A stretch of DNA of 64,000 nucleotides, from NCBI GenBank assembly GCA_017889705.1, contig JAGGAB010000002.1:62001-126000 (forward strand), read 5' to 3'. Origin of the DNA: Bacillota bacterium (GTDB lineage Bacteria; Bacillota; Negativicutes; Sporomusales; Sporomusaceae). Positions 20,742 to 30,148 of this stretch are shown piece after piece (within the stretch, counting starts at the first letter, position 1; every line of letters starts with the position of its first letter). Below the pieces are notes generated by a model. That model worked only from the letters and a program-made list of their open reading frames with translations, was not told the origin of the DNA and made no database searches. A program made the position numbers and the translations under genes.

Positions 20742-20858
20742 TTAAAAATCCTCCTACTAAACTTCCCACAATTAACTGTCTGACAACCTAATTATCCCAA
20801 CAATTCAAGCTCTTTATCCGATCAAGAGACGATATTTTACCTTTTCGGATATGTTCAG

Positions 20859-21287
20859 TTAAGCTTCATTGTCTTCCATTTCTTCCTCATCCAGCTCGGC
20901 TTCACCCTCTAATAAAGAGTCTGACTCAGTTGCGCTGCCAGCATCTTCATTGTCAAAATCTTGCTGAATAGCTGCCAACAGTCTTTCTCTTCTTTTTGTA
21001 TCCTGCCGAGCTGCAGCAGGCTCGTCCGCATCGTACGAACTAATGCGCTGTGGTGACCATTCATTTAAACCCCACATGCTTTTGCCGGTATGCACAAACC
21101 GGCTGTCTAAATTGATCCGTGTATGAACATCAGCAATGGTATACGCCGATGCCCGGGCTGCGCCACCCTTTAATGCAATGGCCTGATCAATTAAATCACG
21201 ATAATATAGCGGATGTCCTGCCGCCTTCAAAACCTGATATGCTGAATCGACTTCATCCATAGTATTCTTCGAAATAGTATTTGCCAT
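20859..21287 (-). CDS. rpoE: DNA-directed RNA polymerase delta subunit
   Basis: Delta subunit of Firmicute RNA polymerase, 142 aa. An N-terminal HARE-HTH domain (about 5-80, with ADVHTRINLDSRFVHTG) is followed by an unstructured acidic tail ending EEEMEDNEA. It aids recycling of polymerase and promoter selectivity. ATG 21287 follows GGAGG at 8 nt and is preferred over an upstream in-frame start. It lies between argS and pyrG. Confidence 0.93.
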   Translation of the reverse strand: MANTISKNTMDEVDSAYQVLKAAGHPLYYRDLIDQAIALKGGAARASAYTIADVHTRINLDSRFVHTGKSMWGLNEWSPQRISSYDADEPAAARQDTKRRERLLAAIQQDFDNEDAGSATESDSLLEGEAELDEEEMEDNEA

Positions 21288-21381
21288 TAATTCAACCTCC
21301 GCACTTAACAATCCCGTTTATATTTCAACATACAGAGGTAAAATCCTCCCGGTTTCTGTAAAACATTGTTGAAGATAGTAA

Positions 21382-23049
21382 TTACATTTTGTCGGGGGCG
21401 TCTACTCCCAGAATACTGAGCGATTGTTTTACTGTTGATCTCACCGCGGTAACAAGCGCCAGCCGGGCAGCCTGAAGCTCCTCATCAACACCAATAATCC
21501 GGCACTGATTATAAAAAGTATGGAACAGGCTGGCCAGGTCATGCGCATACCGGGCAATCCGGTGTGGCGCACGCTCACGGGCAGCACTGGCAACTTCTTC
21601 AGGAAACTGAGCCATTTTTTTAATCAGGTCGATTTCTGCCTGCTCGGCTAATACGCTAAGCAGTACCTGCTGCCAGTCAGTCGGCACTGTGATACCCGCC
21701 TCAGCCACCTGACGGAAGATACTAGCTATCCGCGCATGAGCATATTGGATGTAATATACCGGATTCTCATTGGTATGGGATTTAGCCAAGTCAAGATCGA
21801 AATCCAGTTGGCTGTCAGTTGAGCGCATAATGAAGAAGAATCGGGCGGCATCGCGGCCCACTTCTTCAATAAGCTCACTGAGTGTCACACCTTGACCTGT
21901 CCGCTTGGACATTTTTACAAGCTGTCCGTCCTGGTAAAGGCTTACCATCTGCAAAATTAATACTTCCAGGTTGTCGGCATTATAGCCCATGGCATTAATA
22001 GCGGCTTTAACCCGGCAAATATAGCCATGATGATCGGCACCCCAGATATTAATAACCTTGTTAAAACCACGGGAAAATTTATCACGATGATAGGCAATAT
22101 CGGCAGCCAAATACGTGGGAACACCATTATCGCGAATAACCACCCGGTCTTTATCATCGCCATAGTCTGTCGATTTGAGCCATAAAGCGCCATCTTTTTC
22201 ATAGATGCTGCCATTGGCTTGCAGTTGGTCACAAGTGGCTTTCACAGCGCCGCTGTTATGCAGAGTGCGTTCGCTATACCACACATCAAAGGTTACGCCA
22301 AACTGTTCCAGATCTTCCTGCAACGCAGCAAGCTTTTCTTTAAGGCCGACTTCCTTGAATTCTGCCAGCCGCTGTGCTTCCGGCATAATAAGATATTTGT
22401 CGCCATGTTTATCAATAATCCGCTGGGCGGTATCAACAATATCCCGGCCATGATAGCCGTCTTCCGGAAACTCTACGGTCTTACCCATAAGTTCAAGATA
22501 ACGGGCATTTACCGAAGCTGCCAGATTGTCCATCTGGTTACCCGCATCATTTATATAAAATTCCGCTTCTACCTTGTAACCGGCCGTTCTGAGCAAATTA
22601 ACCAGCGCACTGCCGACGGCTGCTCCCCGGCCATGGCCAACATGCAGCGGCCCGGTGGGATTGGCGCTGACAAACTCAACCTGGATTAATTCGCCTTTGC
22701 CAGCATCAGACTGTCCAAAGGTTTCGCCGGCAGCCAGAATACCTGCCAAGTCCTGATATAAGACATCGGCTTTCAGATAAAAATTAATAAATCCCGGACC
22801 GGCAAGCAGCGCTTTTTCCAGCCATGGCTCATTAATACGGTCAATAATGGCCTGAGCAATCACTCGGGGATTCTTTTTGGCGGCCTTGGCCGATTGCATG
22901 GCAAAATTGGTAGCATAATCGCCAAATTCACGTTGCGGTGGCACTTCTAAAGCTATTTCGGGTAAATTTTCGACAGAAAAGATGCCGTCAGCTCTGGCCT
23001 TTGCCGCAGCTTGTCCAATTGCGGCAATCAACTGTTGTTTAATGTCCAT
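21382..23049 (-). CDS. argS: Arginyl-tRNA synthetase
   Basis: Class I synthetase of 555 aa. N-terminal Arg-S additional domain (about 1-85), catalytic core with the HIGH-like HVGHGRGAA (after ANPTGPL) and a KMSKRTG loop, then the DALR anticodon-binding domain. The chosen ATG (23049) follows AGGGGGATAAG and gives the normal N terminus MDIKQQL; the longer open frame reaches into the upstream gene. It overlaps the end of the DUF1934 gene by 11 nt, indicating translational coupling. Confidence 0.97.
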   Translation of the reverse strand: MDIKQQLIAAIGQAAAKARADGIFSVENLPEIALEVPPQREFGDYATNFAMQSAKAAKKNPRVIAQAIIDRINEPWLEKALLAGPGFINFYLKADVLYQDLAGILAAGETFGQSDAGKGELIQVEFVSANPTGPLHVGHGRGAAVGSALVNLLRTAGYKVEAEFYINDAGNQMDNLAASVNARYLELMGKTVEFPEDGYHGRDIVDTAQRIIDKHGDKYLIMPEAQRLAEFKEVGLKEKLAALQEDLEQFGVTFDVWYSERTLHNSGAVKATCDQLQANGSIYEKDGALWLKSTDYGDDKDRVVIRDNGVPTYLAADIAYHRDKFSRGFNKVINIWGADHHGYICRVKAAINAMGYNADNLEVLILQMVSLYQDGQLVKMSKRTGQGVTLSELIEEVGRDAARFFFIMRSTDSQLDFDLDLAKSHTNENPVYYIQYAHARIASIFRQVAEAGITVPTDWQQVLLSVLAEQAEIDLIKKMAQFPEEVASAARERAPHRIARYAHDLASLFHTFYNQCRIIGVDEELQAARLALVTAVRSTVKQSLSILGVDAPDKM

Positions 23050-23521
23050 TTTTCTTATCCCCCTGTACCAAGACAGCCAGCGTATTATTACTTTGCCACT
23101 GTCCGTCAATTTCCAGCTCATACTCAATATGTATTCCGGCGACCTGGCTATTATCTTCTGTCCGGTCTATTGTCAGCCGGGTAGTAAGCATACTCATTTC
23201 CATTGTGCCATAGGGCGTGATATATTGGGAACTGCTGCGTTCCCCGACACAAAACTCCTGTCGCTGATCAATGCGGCCCATACGCACCAGAACAACATGG
23301 TCTGCGTATACCTTTAACAGTGTTGTGCAGCCTTCCAAACCGCTAATCTCAGTTTCCTGGTAGGTAATATAGTGAACCCCGTTTTTCGTATATCGCTTCC
23401 CATGGGTAAATAATTCAATTACATCTTCTTCACCCTGGGAGTCCTGTTGCGAACCTTTTACAGAAATAAGCACATGGCCAACATCGGTATTACTCTTATT
23501 GATCAAACTCAATCCCTTCAC
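23039..23521 (-). CDS. DUF1934 protein (YwiB-like)
   Basis: A 160-aa beta-barrel protein of the DUF1934/YwiB family, distantly like lipocalins, with family features GKRYTKNGVHYITYQETE and YGTMEMSMLTT. Function is unknown; the gene sits next to argS in many Firmicutes, as here. The start is GTG with AAGG six nt upstream. Confidence 0.85.
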   Translation of the reverse strand: MKGLSLINKSNTDVGHVLISVKGSQQDSQGEEDVIELFTHGKRYTKNGVHYITYQETEISGLEGCTTLLKVYADHVVLVRMGRIDQRQEFCVGERSSSQYITPYGTMEMSMLTTRLTIDRTEDNSQVAGIHIEYELEIDGQWQSNNTLAVLVQGDKKNGH

Positions 23522-23605
23522 AGAGCCTTAACTTTATTATTATAGCGTAGTCGAAAGCTATTGCCAATATTCATATGACCAATACAGAAAAAAAATTTGG
23601 CCGAA

Positions 23606-23653
23606 ATAAAAATAAATCGCGCCGTCTGTCCGTGCGTACCAGACAAACGGCGC
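23606..23653 (-). terminator. Rho-independent terminator of spoIID
   Basis: A 12-bp stem with one mismatch (23619-23630 with 23642-23653), followed on the minus strand by ATTTATTTTTATTTC. Confidence 0.8.
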
Positions 23654-23773
23654 AATCCCCGGGAGGTAGCCGCCATACTACCTCGCATTATTAATGTATG
23701 CAAAATTTAATATAAAATTCACGATACCTGCCGCAAATAATTATCTTTGCTAAATTGTCTACCTATCAGCATA

Positions 23774-24793
23774 TTACTGCCACAGTTTTTTTATGTCGGT
23801 ACCAGGATAATAATGTTTGATAATATCCTGGGCTTTCCAGCCCTCATTGGCATACGTATGCGCACCCCATTGGCACAAACCTACACCGTTGCCCCAGCCC
23901 TGTCCCTTAAAAGTAAAGCTGCCGCCTTCATAATTCATTTCCGAAATCAAGGTTGATTTAAGGACATCATAACCCACCGCCCGCCGAAAATCAGAGCCAT
24001 ACATTTTTTTATCACCGGCACCAATATAAAGAATGCGCCCTGACGGTCCTTTTTCCAAGATGCGGATATCCTTGGGATCACCGCGGTAGCCAATGGCCGC
24101 AGCTACCTGGGCTGCTGGAATTTTTACCGTCCATGTTTTTATATTGTCAGGAGCATCCGTAAAACAGGTATCGACAACAGGCTTAAAATACGGAGTCTCA
24201 TGGGGAATTTCCTTAGGGAAGCTTTCTTCCCTGGTGGCACCAATTTGACCGTTGCAGGAACTATAAATTGCATTAACCAAGCCACCGGCATACAGCAGTA
24301 CTTCCCCACGTGTCCGGGCTACGGCCTGCCGCACGCTGTCATTGACTTTTTGCGGCGCAAATGCCTGCAGTTCTTCTTTCGCGGTACTGACATCGGCATT
24401 ACGCAACTTTTTAATGGTACCAGCCTCAATTGCGCTGATGGTCAGTGTTCGCGAGGCAATAGCCTGCGCTGCCAAAGCCTCTATCGGCCAGTCAGGTTCC
24501 ATCTCCTGGGCAATAACCCCTTCAATGTACTTCTCAAGAGGCATTGTTTCAATTGTGCCTTTGTCTGCCAAGTATACCCTGATTTGCGGTTCACTTACAT
24601 ACTTGTCCGCATTAAAAGGCGCCACACCGGCAATTGGTTTTGGTGCCAGCGGTGCTTGTTCCACCGGGGCTGGTGCCGGCGCCGGTACAGGGCTTGGCTT
24701 TAGGGCAGGAGGCTTGAGTAGTGTATAGGCTCCCGTGACAAATGCCAACAAAATTCCTGCGACTAGGATGGTATTCAGTGTTTTGTTTTTCAT
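23774..24793 (-). CDS. spoIID: Stage II sporulation protein D
   Basis: Peptidoglycan hydrolase of 339 aa needed for septal wall thinning and engulfment of the forespore; SpoIID is a lytic transglycosylase. N-terminal membrane anchor (about 7-27), a proline/alanine-rich linker (about 28-60), then the SpoIID domain: catalytic glutamate in IAQEMEPDWP, SCNGQIGATREE and GWGNGVGLCQWGA. ATG 24793 is preferred over the upstream in-frame start because of GAGGTGGGAG. It follows the VanW-like gene by 42 bp. Confidence 0.95.
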   Translation of the reverse strand: MKNKTLNTILVAGILLAFVTGAYTLLKPPALKPSPVPAPAPAPVEQAPLAPKPIAGVAPFNADKYVSEPQIRVYLADKGTIETMPLEKYIEGVIAQEMEPDWPIEALAAQAIASRTLTISAIEAGTIKKLRNADVSTAKEELQAFAPQKVNDSVRQAVARTRGEVLLYAGGLVNAIYSSCNGQIGATREESFPKEIPHETPYFKPVVDTCFTDAPDNIKTWTVKIPAAQVAAAIGYRGDPKDIRILEKGPSGRILYIGAGDKKMYGSDFRRAVGYDVLKSTLISEMNYEGGSFTFKGQGWGNGVGLCQWGAHTYANEGWKAQDIIKHYYPGTDIKKLWQ

Positions 24794-24835
24794 GCGCTCC
24801 CACCTCATCGTTAGTATGTCTGAAAAAAAAACTGC

Positions 24836-25717
24836 TTATGCGCCAGGCAGTCCCCATAGCTCTACCGTCAGTATAGTACCTGCCTGGTCGGTAAACACCC
24901 GGCTTATCAAACGCTGACGCGCAGTATTAACAAAACGAAAATCTTTATCAGTATAAGTAGTTGCATCCCGGTCAGGCGGTACATAGTTTACCGGGCGGGA
25001 ATGCGGATGACGCTCAGTGACTTTAAGCTTTGCAGCCAATACCGCATTATATAAAGTAGAAGATACCTGACACATGCCGCCCCCCAGACCTTCTTCCTTA
25101 TTCCCGCTGTCATTAAATATAGTCGCCGGCTGAAAACCACGCACGATTGTCGGTTCGCCTGTCAGATCATTAAAAGAAAATTCCTGCCCGGGCTCCAGCA
25201 CAATATTGTTAATTAGCCTGCCTGTCAGCCGGATATTGGCAAGACGTCCCGGACTATTATCCAAAATCGGTGTTGTATAACTGCCCAAATTACGGCTTTG
25301 CAGCAGCTTTTCTTTAGTAATATCAGGCAAAAAAGTCTGATATACCGCTTTCACATTGCTGCCAGGCTGCGCCGCCAGGATTTCCTCAAGAGTGACCTCA
25401 CGGTTAAGGCGCCGCCCTGGTCGCTCAGGTATAATCTCACCGCTGTCAGCAGCAAAACCGGCATTTACCGCAGGCACATCTTTGGCCTTAGCTAGATTTA
25501 TCAAAACTTTGCCGGCTTCTTCTTTGGTCATATTCCCAACAGGCTGCCCTTCAACGCTAACCTGCTCAGCAACCCGCCGCACCTCAGGTTTAGGAGCCGG
25601 AGCCTGCAATCCACAACCGACGCTAATGTATTCCAGCAGTATTAGCATCAACAATACCAGCAAATACAAAAACTTTTTAATGATGAATTCACCTCCTGCC
25701 GGTAATGGGAATACCAT
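24836..25717 (-). CDS. VanW-family lipoprotein-like protein
   Basis: VanW-domain protein (up to 293 aa) upstream of spoIID. A hydrophobic leader ends in ISVGC, a possible lipobox; a peptidoglycan-binding-4-like part precedes the VanW block (about 150-280) with FSFNDLTGEP, EGLGGGMCQVSSTLYNA and HPHSRPVNYVPPDRDAT. Proteins with this domain are tied to cell-wall work but lack a defined activity. The only ATG (25717) has no ribosome site, while a strong AGGAGGT is followed by ATC ATT AAA AAG (25684-25673), suggesting a rare ATC/ATT start. Confidence 0.88.
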   Translation of the reverse strand: MVFPLPAGGEFIIKKFLYLLVLLMLILLEYISVGCGLQAPAPKPEVRRVAEQVSVEGQPVGNMTKEEAGKVLINLAKAKDVPAVNAGFAADSGEIIPERPGRRLNREVTLEEILAAQPGSNVKAVYQTFLPDITKEKLLQSRNLGSYTTPILDNSPGRLANIRLTGRLINNIVLEPGQEFSFNDLTGEPTIVRGFQPATIFNDSGNKEEGLGGGMCQVSSTLYNAVLAAKLKVTERHPHSRPVNYVPPDRDATTYTDKDFRFVNTARQRLISRVFTDQAGTILTVELWGLPGA

Positions 25718-25751
25718 GGAGTATCTTATTGGCTGACAAGGAGGAAACGGT

Positions 25752-27242
25752 ATGCAGGAATTGGAACGCTGGCTAAATAAAGCAACAGGGATTACCTGTC
25801 ACTCTGATAAAGTACTGCCAGGTCATATTTTTGTGGCTATCTGCGGCCGGGCTGTTGATGGCAACAAGTTTGCCCAAGCTGCCGCCGGCCGGGGCGCTTT
25901 GGCAATTGTCAGCGATTGCCCGGATAAACTGCCGCCGCTCAACATTCCGGTATTTGCAGTACCAAATGCCCGATTAACCTTGTCGGCACTGGCTGCAGCT
26001 TTCTATCAAAACCCTTCCCGCCAATTAAAGCTTATTGGCATAACCGGCTCAAACGGCAAAACGACCATTGCCTGCCTGCTGGAACATATATTTAATCACA
26101 GCGGTTGCCCGGTCGGCCTTATTGGCACCCTCCGGGTTACCACCGGCAAACACTCCGTCCCCAGTACCCTGACAACGCCGGATGCCGTGAATTTACAGCA
26201 TTACCTGGCCCAAATGGTTAGCAATAAGCTAACTCATGCTGTTATGGAAGTATCGGCGCAAGGTATTGACATGCATCGCACTGCTCATGTTCATTTCTCC
26301 ACAGGCATACTTAGCAATATCTGTGCAGACCATCTTGATTTCCATGGCACTTTTGCCAATTACCTTGCCGCCAAAGCCAAATTTTTAGACTTACTGCCTG
26401 CTCAGACCCCCTTTGTTGTCAATATCTCCGATCGGTATTGCCGTAAAATTGCCGACTGTTTTGCCGGTCGCCTTGTCACTGCGGCCATTGACAGCCCAGC
26501 TGATATTTGTGTTACTCTTAACCGCCTCACACCTTATGGCAGCAACTTTACTTTGACACTGAACAAACCGCTTCTTACATTAAGCGGCCAGACGCTGCCA
26601 CCCAGCCAGTATGTTATGAACTTGGCCATTCCCGGCCGGCACAATGTGGAAAATGCCATGTTAGCGATCACCGCCGCTTTGCTGCATGACCTGCCACCAG
26701 AACTTGTCGCCGATGGGCTGGAAACTTTCCGGGGAGTGGAACGGCGCATGGAGATTTTTCACCTGGCCGGACTCACTGTTGTTGATGACACCGCCTTAAA
26801 TCCCGGCAGCATTGAGGCTGTCTTCAGCACTATCATGCCTTGGCATTACCGGCGGCTGGTTGTGGTTACCGCCATCCGCGGCCACCGCGGCACGGCAATT
26901 AATGCAGAAAATGCGGCCAGTATCGCCAGTTTCCAGCGCTGCCTTCCTTTTACGCTGATTGTTACCGACAGTAGCGATCAGGTTGGTGCTGCCGATAAGG
27001 TAACTCCGGAAGAAAGACTGGCCTTTCTACAGACACTGACAACACTGCATGCTGACTATACTTACACCCCCACCCTCCTATCGGCGGTTAAGGCTGCCCG
27101 CAGGCGGGCAGCGGCCGGCGACTTGCTTGTATTAATGGGCGCCCAGGGTATGGATGCCGGCAGGCAGGTGTTAACCGCTATAGCACCGACGCCAAACCTC
27201 CCGCCTTTGCAGGAGCTGCACCCGCTGACTAATGTTCTCTAA
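25752..27242 (+). CDS. MurE-like Mur ligase with divergent C-terminal motifs
   Basis: ATP-dependent amide ligase of 496 aa with the three Mur domains: N-terminal UDP-sugar-binding-like (about 15-85), central with P-loop GITGSNGKTT (about 97-106) and a lysine in AAKAKFL for carbamylation, and C-terminal with RRMEIF. It is closest to UDP-MurNAc-tripeptide synthetase (MurE), but lacks the DNPR motif that selects diaminopimelate, and the usual D-Y-A-H-x-P reads D-D-T-A-L-N-P. It may be a paralogue with another substrate. Ribosome site AAGGAGG. Divergent from the VanW gene with 34 bp between; converges with the cytochrome gene. Confidence 0.82.
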   Translation: MQELERWLNKATGITCHSDKVLPGHIFVAICGRAVDGNKFAQAAAGRGALAIVSDCPDKLPPLNIPVFAVPNARLTLSALAAAFYQNPSRQLKLIGITGSNGKTTIACLLEHIFNHSGCPVGLIGTLRVTTGKHSVPSTLTTPDAVNLQHYLAQMVSNKLTHAVMEVSAQGIDMHRTAHVHFSTGILSNICADHLDFHGTFANYLAAKAKFLDLLPAQTPFVVNISDRYCRKIADCFAGRLVTAAIDSPADICVTLNRLTPYGSNFTLTLNKPLLTLSGQTLPPSQYVMNLAIPGRHNVENAMLAITAALLHDLPPELVADGLETFRGVERRMEIFHLAGLTVVDDTALNPGSIEAVFSTIMPWHYRRLVVVTAIRGHRGTAINAENAASIASFQRCLPFTLIVTDSSDQVGAADKVTPEERLAFLQTLTTLHADYTYTPTLLSAVKAARRRAAAGDLLVLMGAQGMDAGRQVLTAIAPTPNLPPLQELHPLTNVL

Positions 27243-27243
27243 A

Positions 27244-27837
27244 TTACGGGTTCTCAGGCTTTATTTTGGGCGTTTTATTTACATAGCCCGAAAACATTGC
27301 CTGCAATTTAGCTGGTTCTTCGGTAAAAGCCAAATACAAATGCAAGGGAATGGTGGCCAGAAAAAACATGGTAATGCCGTAATAGAGTATCCTGATTCCA
27401 CTAAGTCCACCAAAAGGCCGGCTGAGCCAGGCAGCATAGTCCGGGAAAAAGAAAGGCAGCGCTGCCGCTCCGGCCAGCAAAACCACGAGCCCCCAGGAAG
27501 TAAACAAAACTTTCTGACCAGGGTTATAGCGCCCGTAATTCGGGTGGTTTTCCGTAATAAACAAGGCATACCGAAAAAAACTGCGCAGGTTAGGCAAATC
27601 ATGTCTGGTAAACAATATTTCGCGATGTTTGCCGGTAGCAAGGTAATAGTAAATCTGCCCCCCCAAATTCAGCATTAAGATAATGCCGGCAAAGGTATGG
27701 GTCTTGCGCATTGTTCCATATGGCAGAGAACTCCATGGATCATGCAGATACAAACCGGTGATAACCAGATAGACAATGGCCGCAAACATGATCCAGTGAA
27801 AAATGCGTACAGGCAGCGGATGCAATAATAGTTTCAT
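27244..27837 (-). CDS. Cytochrome b561-like membrane subunit
   Basis: Four-helix membrane protein of 197 aa of the cytochrome b/b6 type found with hydrogenases and formate dehydrogenases. Histidines suited to b heme ligation are in LPVRIFHW (first helix), the THTFAG segment and IPLHLYL (last helix). No catalytic partner lies beside it. ATG 27837 (MKLLLHPLP) is preferred; its only purine-rich ribosome site is the GGGGG arm of the speD terminator hairpin. It ends 1 bp from the convergent Mur ligase. Confidence 0.82.
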   Translation of the reverse strand: MKLLLHPLPVRIFHWIMFAAIVYLVITGLYLHDPWSSLPYGTMRKTHTFAGIILMLNLGGQIYYYLATGKHREILFTRHDLPNLRSFFRYALFITENHPNYGRYNPGQKVLFTSWGLVVLLAGAAALPFFFPDYAAWLSRPFGGLSGIRILYYGITMFFLATIPLHLYLAFTEEPAKLQAMFSGYVNKTPKIKPENP

Positions 27838-27867
27838 AAAAATAAAATCCCCCAAACGGGGGATTTT
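27836..27867 (-). terminator. Rho-independent terminator of speD
   Basis: A 10-bp perfect stem (27844-27853 with 27858-27867) with loop AAAC, followed on the minus strand by TATTTTTATG. The T run touches the start codon of the cytochrome gene. Confidence 0.85.
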
Positions 27868-27874
27868 AATGTAC

Positions 27875-28717
27875 TCACAATTTTACATTGACTTTCGGGA
27901 TATTTTTTCCGTAGAAAATCTCTGCCATCTCTTTTTTGAGCCGCTGTTTGATTTTTTTCTTTTCGCCCATCATAAGTTCCTTTTTGGCAGTGCCAAACAG
28001 GTAATTATCCAAATCAAATTCTTTTAACAACATCTTCGTATGGAAGATATTCTCCTGATAAACATTGACGTCAATCATCTGATACATGTCGCGATTTTCG
28101 CCGGAAATGTAATTTTGAATCGAATTTATTTTATGATCGATAAAAAATTTCTTGCCGTTTACATCACGGGTAAAGCCGCGAACCCGGTAATCCATAACCG
28201 CAATATCAGGATGGAAAGTATTTATGAGAAAGTTCAAGGCCTTAAGCGGCGAAATATGCCCACAGGTTGATACATCAATATCAACCCGAAAAGTGCTGAT
28301 ACCTTCGTCAGGATGACTTTCCGGATAAGTGTGGACGGTAATATGGCTTTTATCCAGATGGCACACAACCGCATCAGATATCGGCTCATGTACTTCACAT
28401 TCATTACACTCTTCGCTGGTTACCGGCTCTCCCGGCTGGTTGTGCGGTTCCTCTGAAATCAACATGGTTACACTGGCACCCTGCGGATCATAATCCTGCT
28501 TGGCGATATTTAGAATCCTGGCTCCGATTATGTTGGATACTTCTGTTAGAATATTGGTCAAGCGTTCAGCGCTATATTCTTCATCAATATACTCAATATA
28601 AGAATGACGATGCTGCGGAGTCTTAGCATAACAGATATCATACATGTTAAAGCTAAGTGTCTTGGTAAGATTATTAAAACCATATAATTTAAGCTTTTTT
28701 ATTGATTTAATTTCCAT
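27875..28717 (-). CDS. speD: S-adenosylmethionine decarboxylase, E. coli type
   Basis: Pyruvoyl enzyme of 280 aa, making decarboxylated SAM, the aminopropyl donor for spermidine. The length and the N-terminal block [15 protein letters not shown] match the long proteobacterial-type SpeD and not the short Bacillus form. Self-cleavage serine S124 lies in [16 protein letters not shown] follows AAGGA. No speE is in the window. A terminator follows at once. Confidence 0.95.
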   Translation of the reverse strand: MEIKSIKKLKLYGFNNLTKTLSFNMYDICYAKTPQHRHSYIEYIDEEYSAERLTNILTEVSNIIGARILNIAKQDYDPQGASVTMLISEEPHNQPGEPVTSEECNECEVHEPISDAVVCHLDKSHITVHTYPESHPDEGISTFRVDIDVSTCGHISPLKALNFLINTFHPDIAVMDYRVRGFTRDVNGKKFFIDHKINSIQNYISGENRDMYQMIDVNVYQENIFHTKMLLKEFDLDNYLFGTAKKELMMGEKKKIKQRLKKEMAEIFYGKNIPKVNVKL

Positions 28718-28750
28718 CTTGCCCGTCCTTCTCTTTGTTGAAATGAATAA

Positions 28751-29659
28751 CTATTGAAGTTTCGCGATATATTTTTCTACCATTTTCGCCGGATAATAGG
28801 ATTCCTTAGCTTTACGCAAACCTTCAAGCCCCATATCTTCCTCACGGTTAATAAACGGAATATGACTCCATGCATTGGCGCAAAATTGTTGGTTAATTAC
28901 CGGATAAACACCGCGAATATCGGGGTTAGCCTTCTCCACATGGATAACGGCAGTATCCTCGTTGAGCTGCTCGCCAAAACTAAATGCTTCGACTTTGCCA
29001 TCAATATAAATTAAACCGCCTGTCAGCTTAAGCTCCTCCCAGTGGATAAGAACTTCAATAATGGCATCGCGTTCGCCTTTTAGCATGGCATCATCATCAC
29101 AGCCTTTTTTCCTGCACCACTCAATCTGGGTCTCCACACAGCGGGACACCCATTCCGGAGTCAGTGGTATATACTGATAGTTGCTGTAATTGCGCAGAAA
29201 GCTGTTAATATGATTTTTTTTGCTATGATATTTGCGCCCTTTTAATTCAATTAAATCCTTGCTATTATAAACATAATCAAAGTTATCCCGGTCGCTTGTA
29301 AAAGCAAATTGCCCCGGCCGCCATTTTTCTATAATATCGACCATGTATTTTTCGATTCCATATAGTTTAAAAGCCAAATTATGTTCGGTACAGTAAGCTG
29401 CCATTTTCTCAAGGACATTTTCTACGCCTGCATCACTGCCAAAAGGCTGCAGCATAAATTGCTTTTCACCAATACCGGCCTTAATGATTAAGTAGCCGTC
29501 TTCCTCCGCCCATTTTATTGAGTATAAATTACGCCACATAAACAGATTGGTAAAATTATAGTGCGCGTTTTCATAGCGGCGCTGACTAAAGCTCTTATCA
29601 AACAAGGCCTTTTGTGCCAAAGTGATATCCTGGAAATTAATACGAAGCCCCCCAAACAT
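28751..29659 (-). CDS. DUF2156 protein (GNAT-like, phosphatidylglycerol lysyltransferase C-terminal type)
   Basis: A 302-aa soluble protein with the DUF2156 fold: two GNAT-like halves, N-terminal YENAHYNFTNLFMWR and C-terminal KGRKYHSKKNHINSFLR and IRGVYPVINQQFC. MprF uses this domain to move an aminoacyl group from tRNA to lipid, but free-standing proteins are uncharacterised. The ATG has only a weak ribosome site. It lies 33 bp before speD and may be co-transcribed with it. Confidence 0.85.
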   Translation of the reverse strand: MFGGLRINFQDITLAQKALFDKSFSQRRYENAHYNFTNLFMWRNLYSIKWAEEDGYLIIKAGIGEKQFMLQPFGSDAGVENVLEKMAAYCTEHNLAFKLYGIEKYMVDIIEKWRPGQFAFTSDRDNFDYVYNSKDLIELKGRKYHSKKNHINSFLRNYSNYQYIPLTPEWVSRCVETQIEWCRKKGCDDDAMLKGERDAIIEVLIHWEELKLTGGLIYIDGKVEAFSFGEQLNEDTAVIHVEKANPDIRGVYPVINQQFCANAWSHIPFINREEDMGLEGLRKAKESYYPAKMVEKYIAKLQ

Positions 29660-29886
29660 TATCAACAGCTACACTTAGCCGTAAATAAAAACATAATACT
29701 TTTAGTTAATACCTATTATATTCCGATTGTAAGTAAGGCGCAATATAAAGCCTTATAGTCAGAATGTTCCTGTGAATATATTATGAAACACTCGTATTAT
29801 GCCCCATCAGATCATAAAGAACACTTAGTTAAGATATTTTAACCACCAGGTATTTTTCTTTAAAAATAAACATCGGAGGTGAGATT

Positions 29887-30108
29887 ATGAGCAGACGCGC
29901 ACCCACTTTGCTAACCGGCGATTGCCCTTATCTACAAAAACCCCACAGTATTATTGCCGTCTATGGCGAAACCCGTACCCCCAATGATTCAAGACCACAT
30001 TATCAGGTTGAAGAGATTGAGTGCGATTATAGCGGTGACTGCGGTTTAGCCAAGTGCCCACTTGCCGAAAATGCGCCCAAGCATCCGCCCGGCATTGGCT
30101 TTAGCTGA
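29887..30108 (+). CDS. Small four-cysteine protein, unrecognised
   Basis: A 73-aa protein with a strong ribosome site (TCGGAGGTG). Cysteines are in GDCPY, IECDYSGDCG and KCPL, a spacing that could bind zinc or an iron-sulfur cluster. No known family is recognised. It has its own promoter region and a shared terminator with the convergent VOC gene. Confidence 0.75.
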   Translation: MSRRAPTLLTGDCPYLQKPHSIIAVYGETRTPNDSRPHYQVEEIECDYSGDCGLAKCPLAENAPKHPPGIGFS

Positions 30109-30148
30109 CCAAGCTCCCTCGTGAAAAGGTTACTTCCCGCAAAACAGC

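Noticed and set aside
20815-20851. Inverted repeat TATCCGA / TCGGATA after rpoE as a terminator
   Set aside because: The stem is 7 bp with a loop of over 20 bases and no T tract; too weak to call.
24200-24728. Plus-strand frames opposite spoIID
   Set aside because: Shadow frames of a clear spoIID gene with no independent support.
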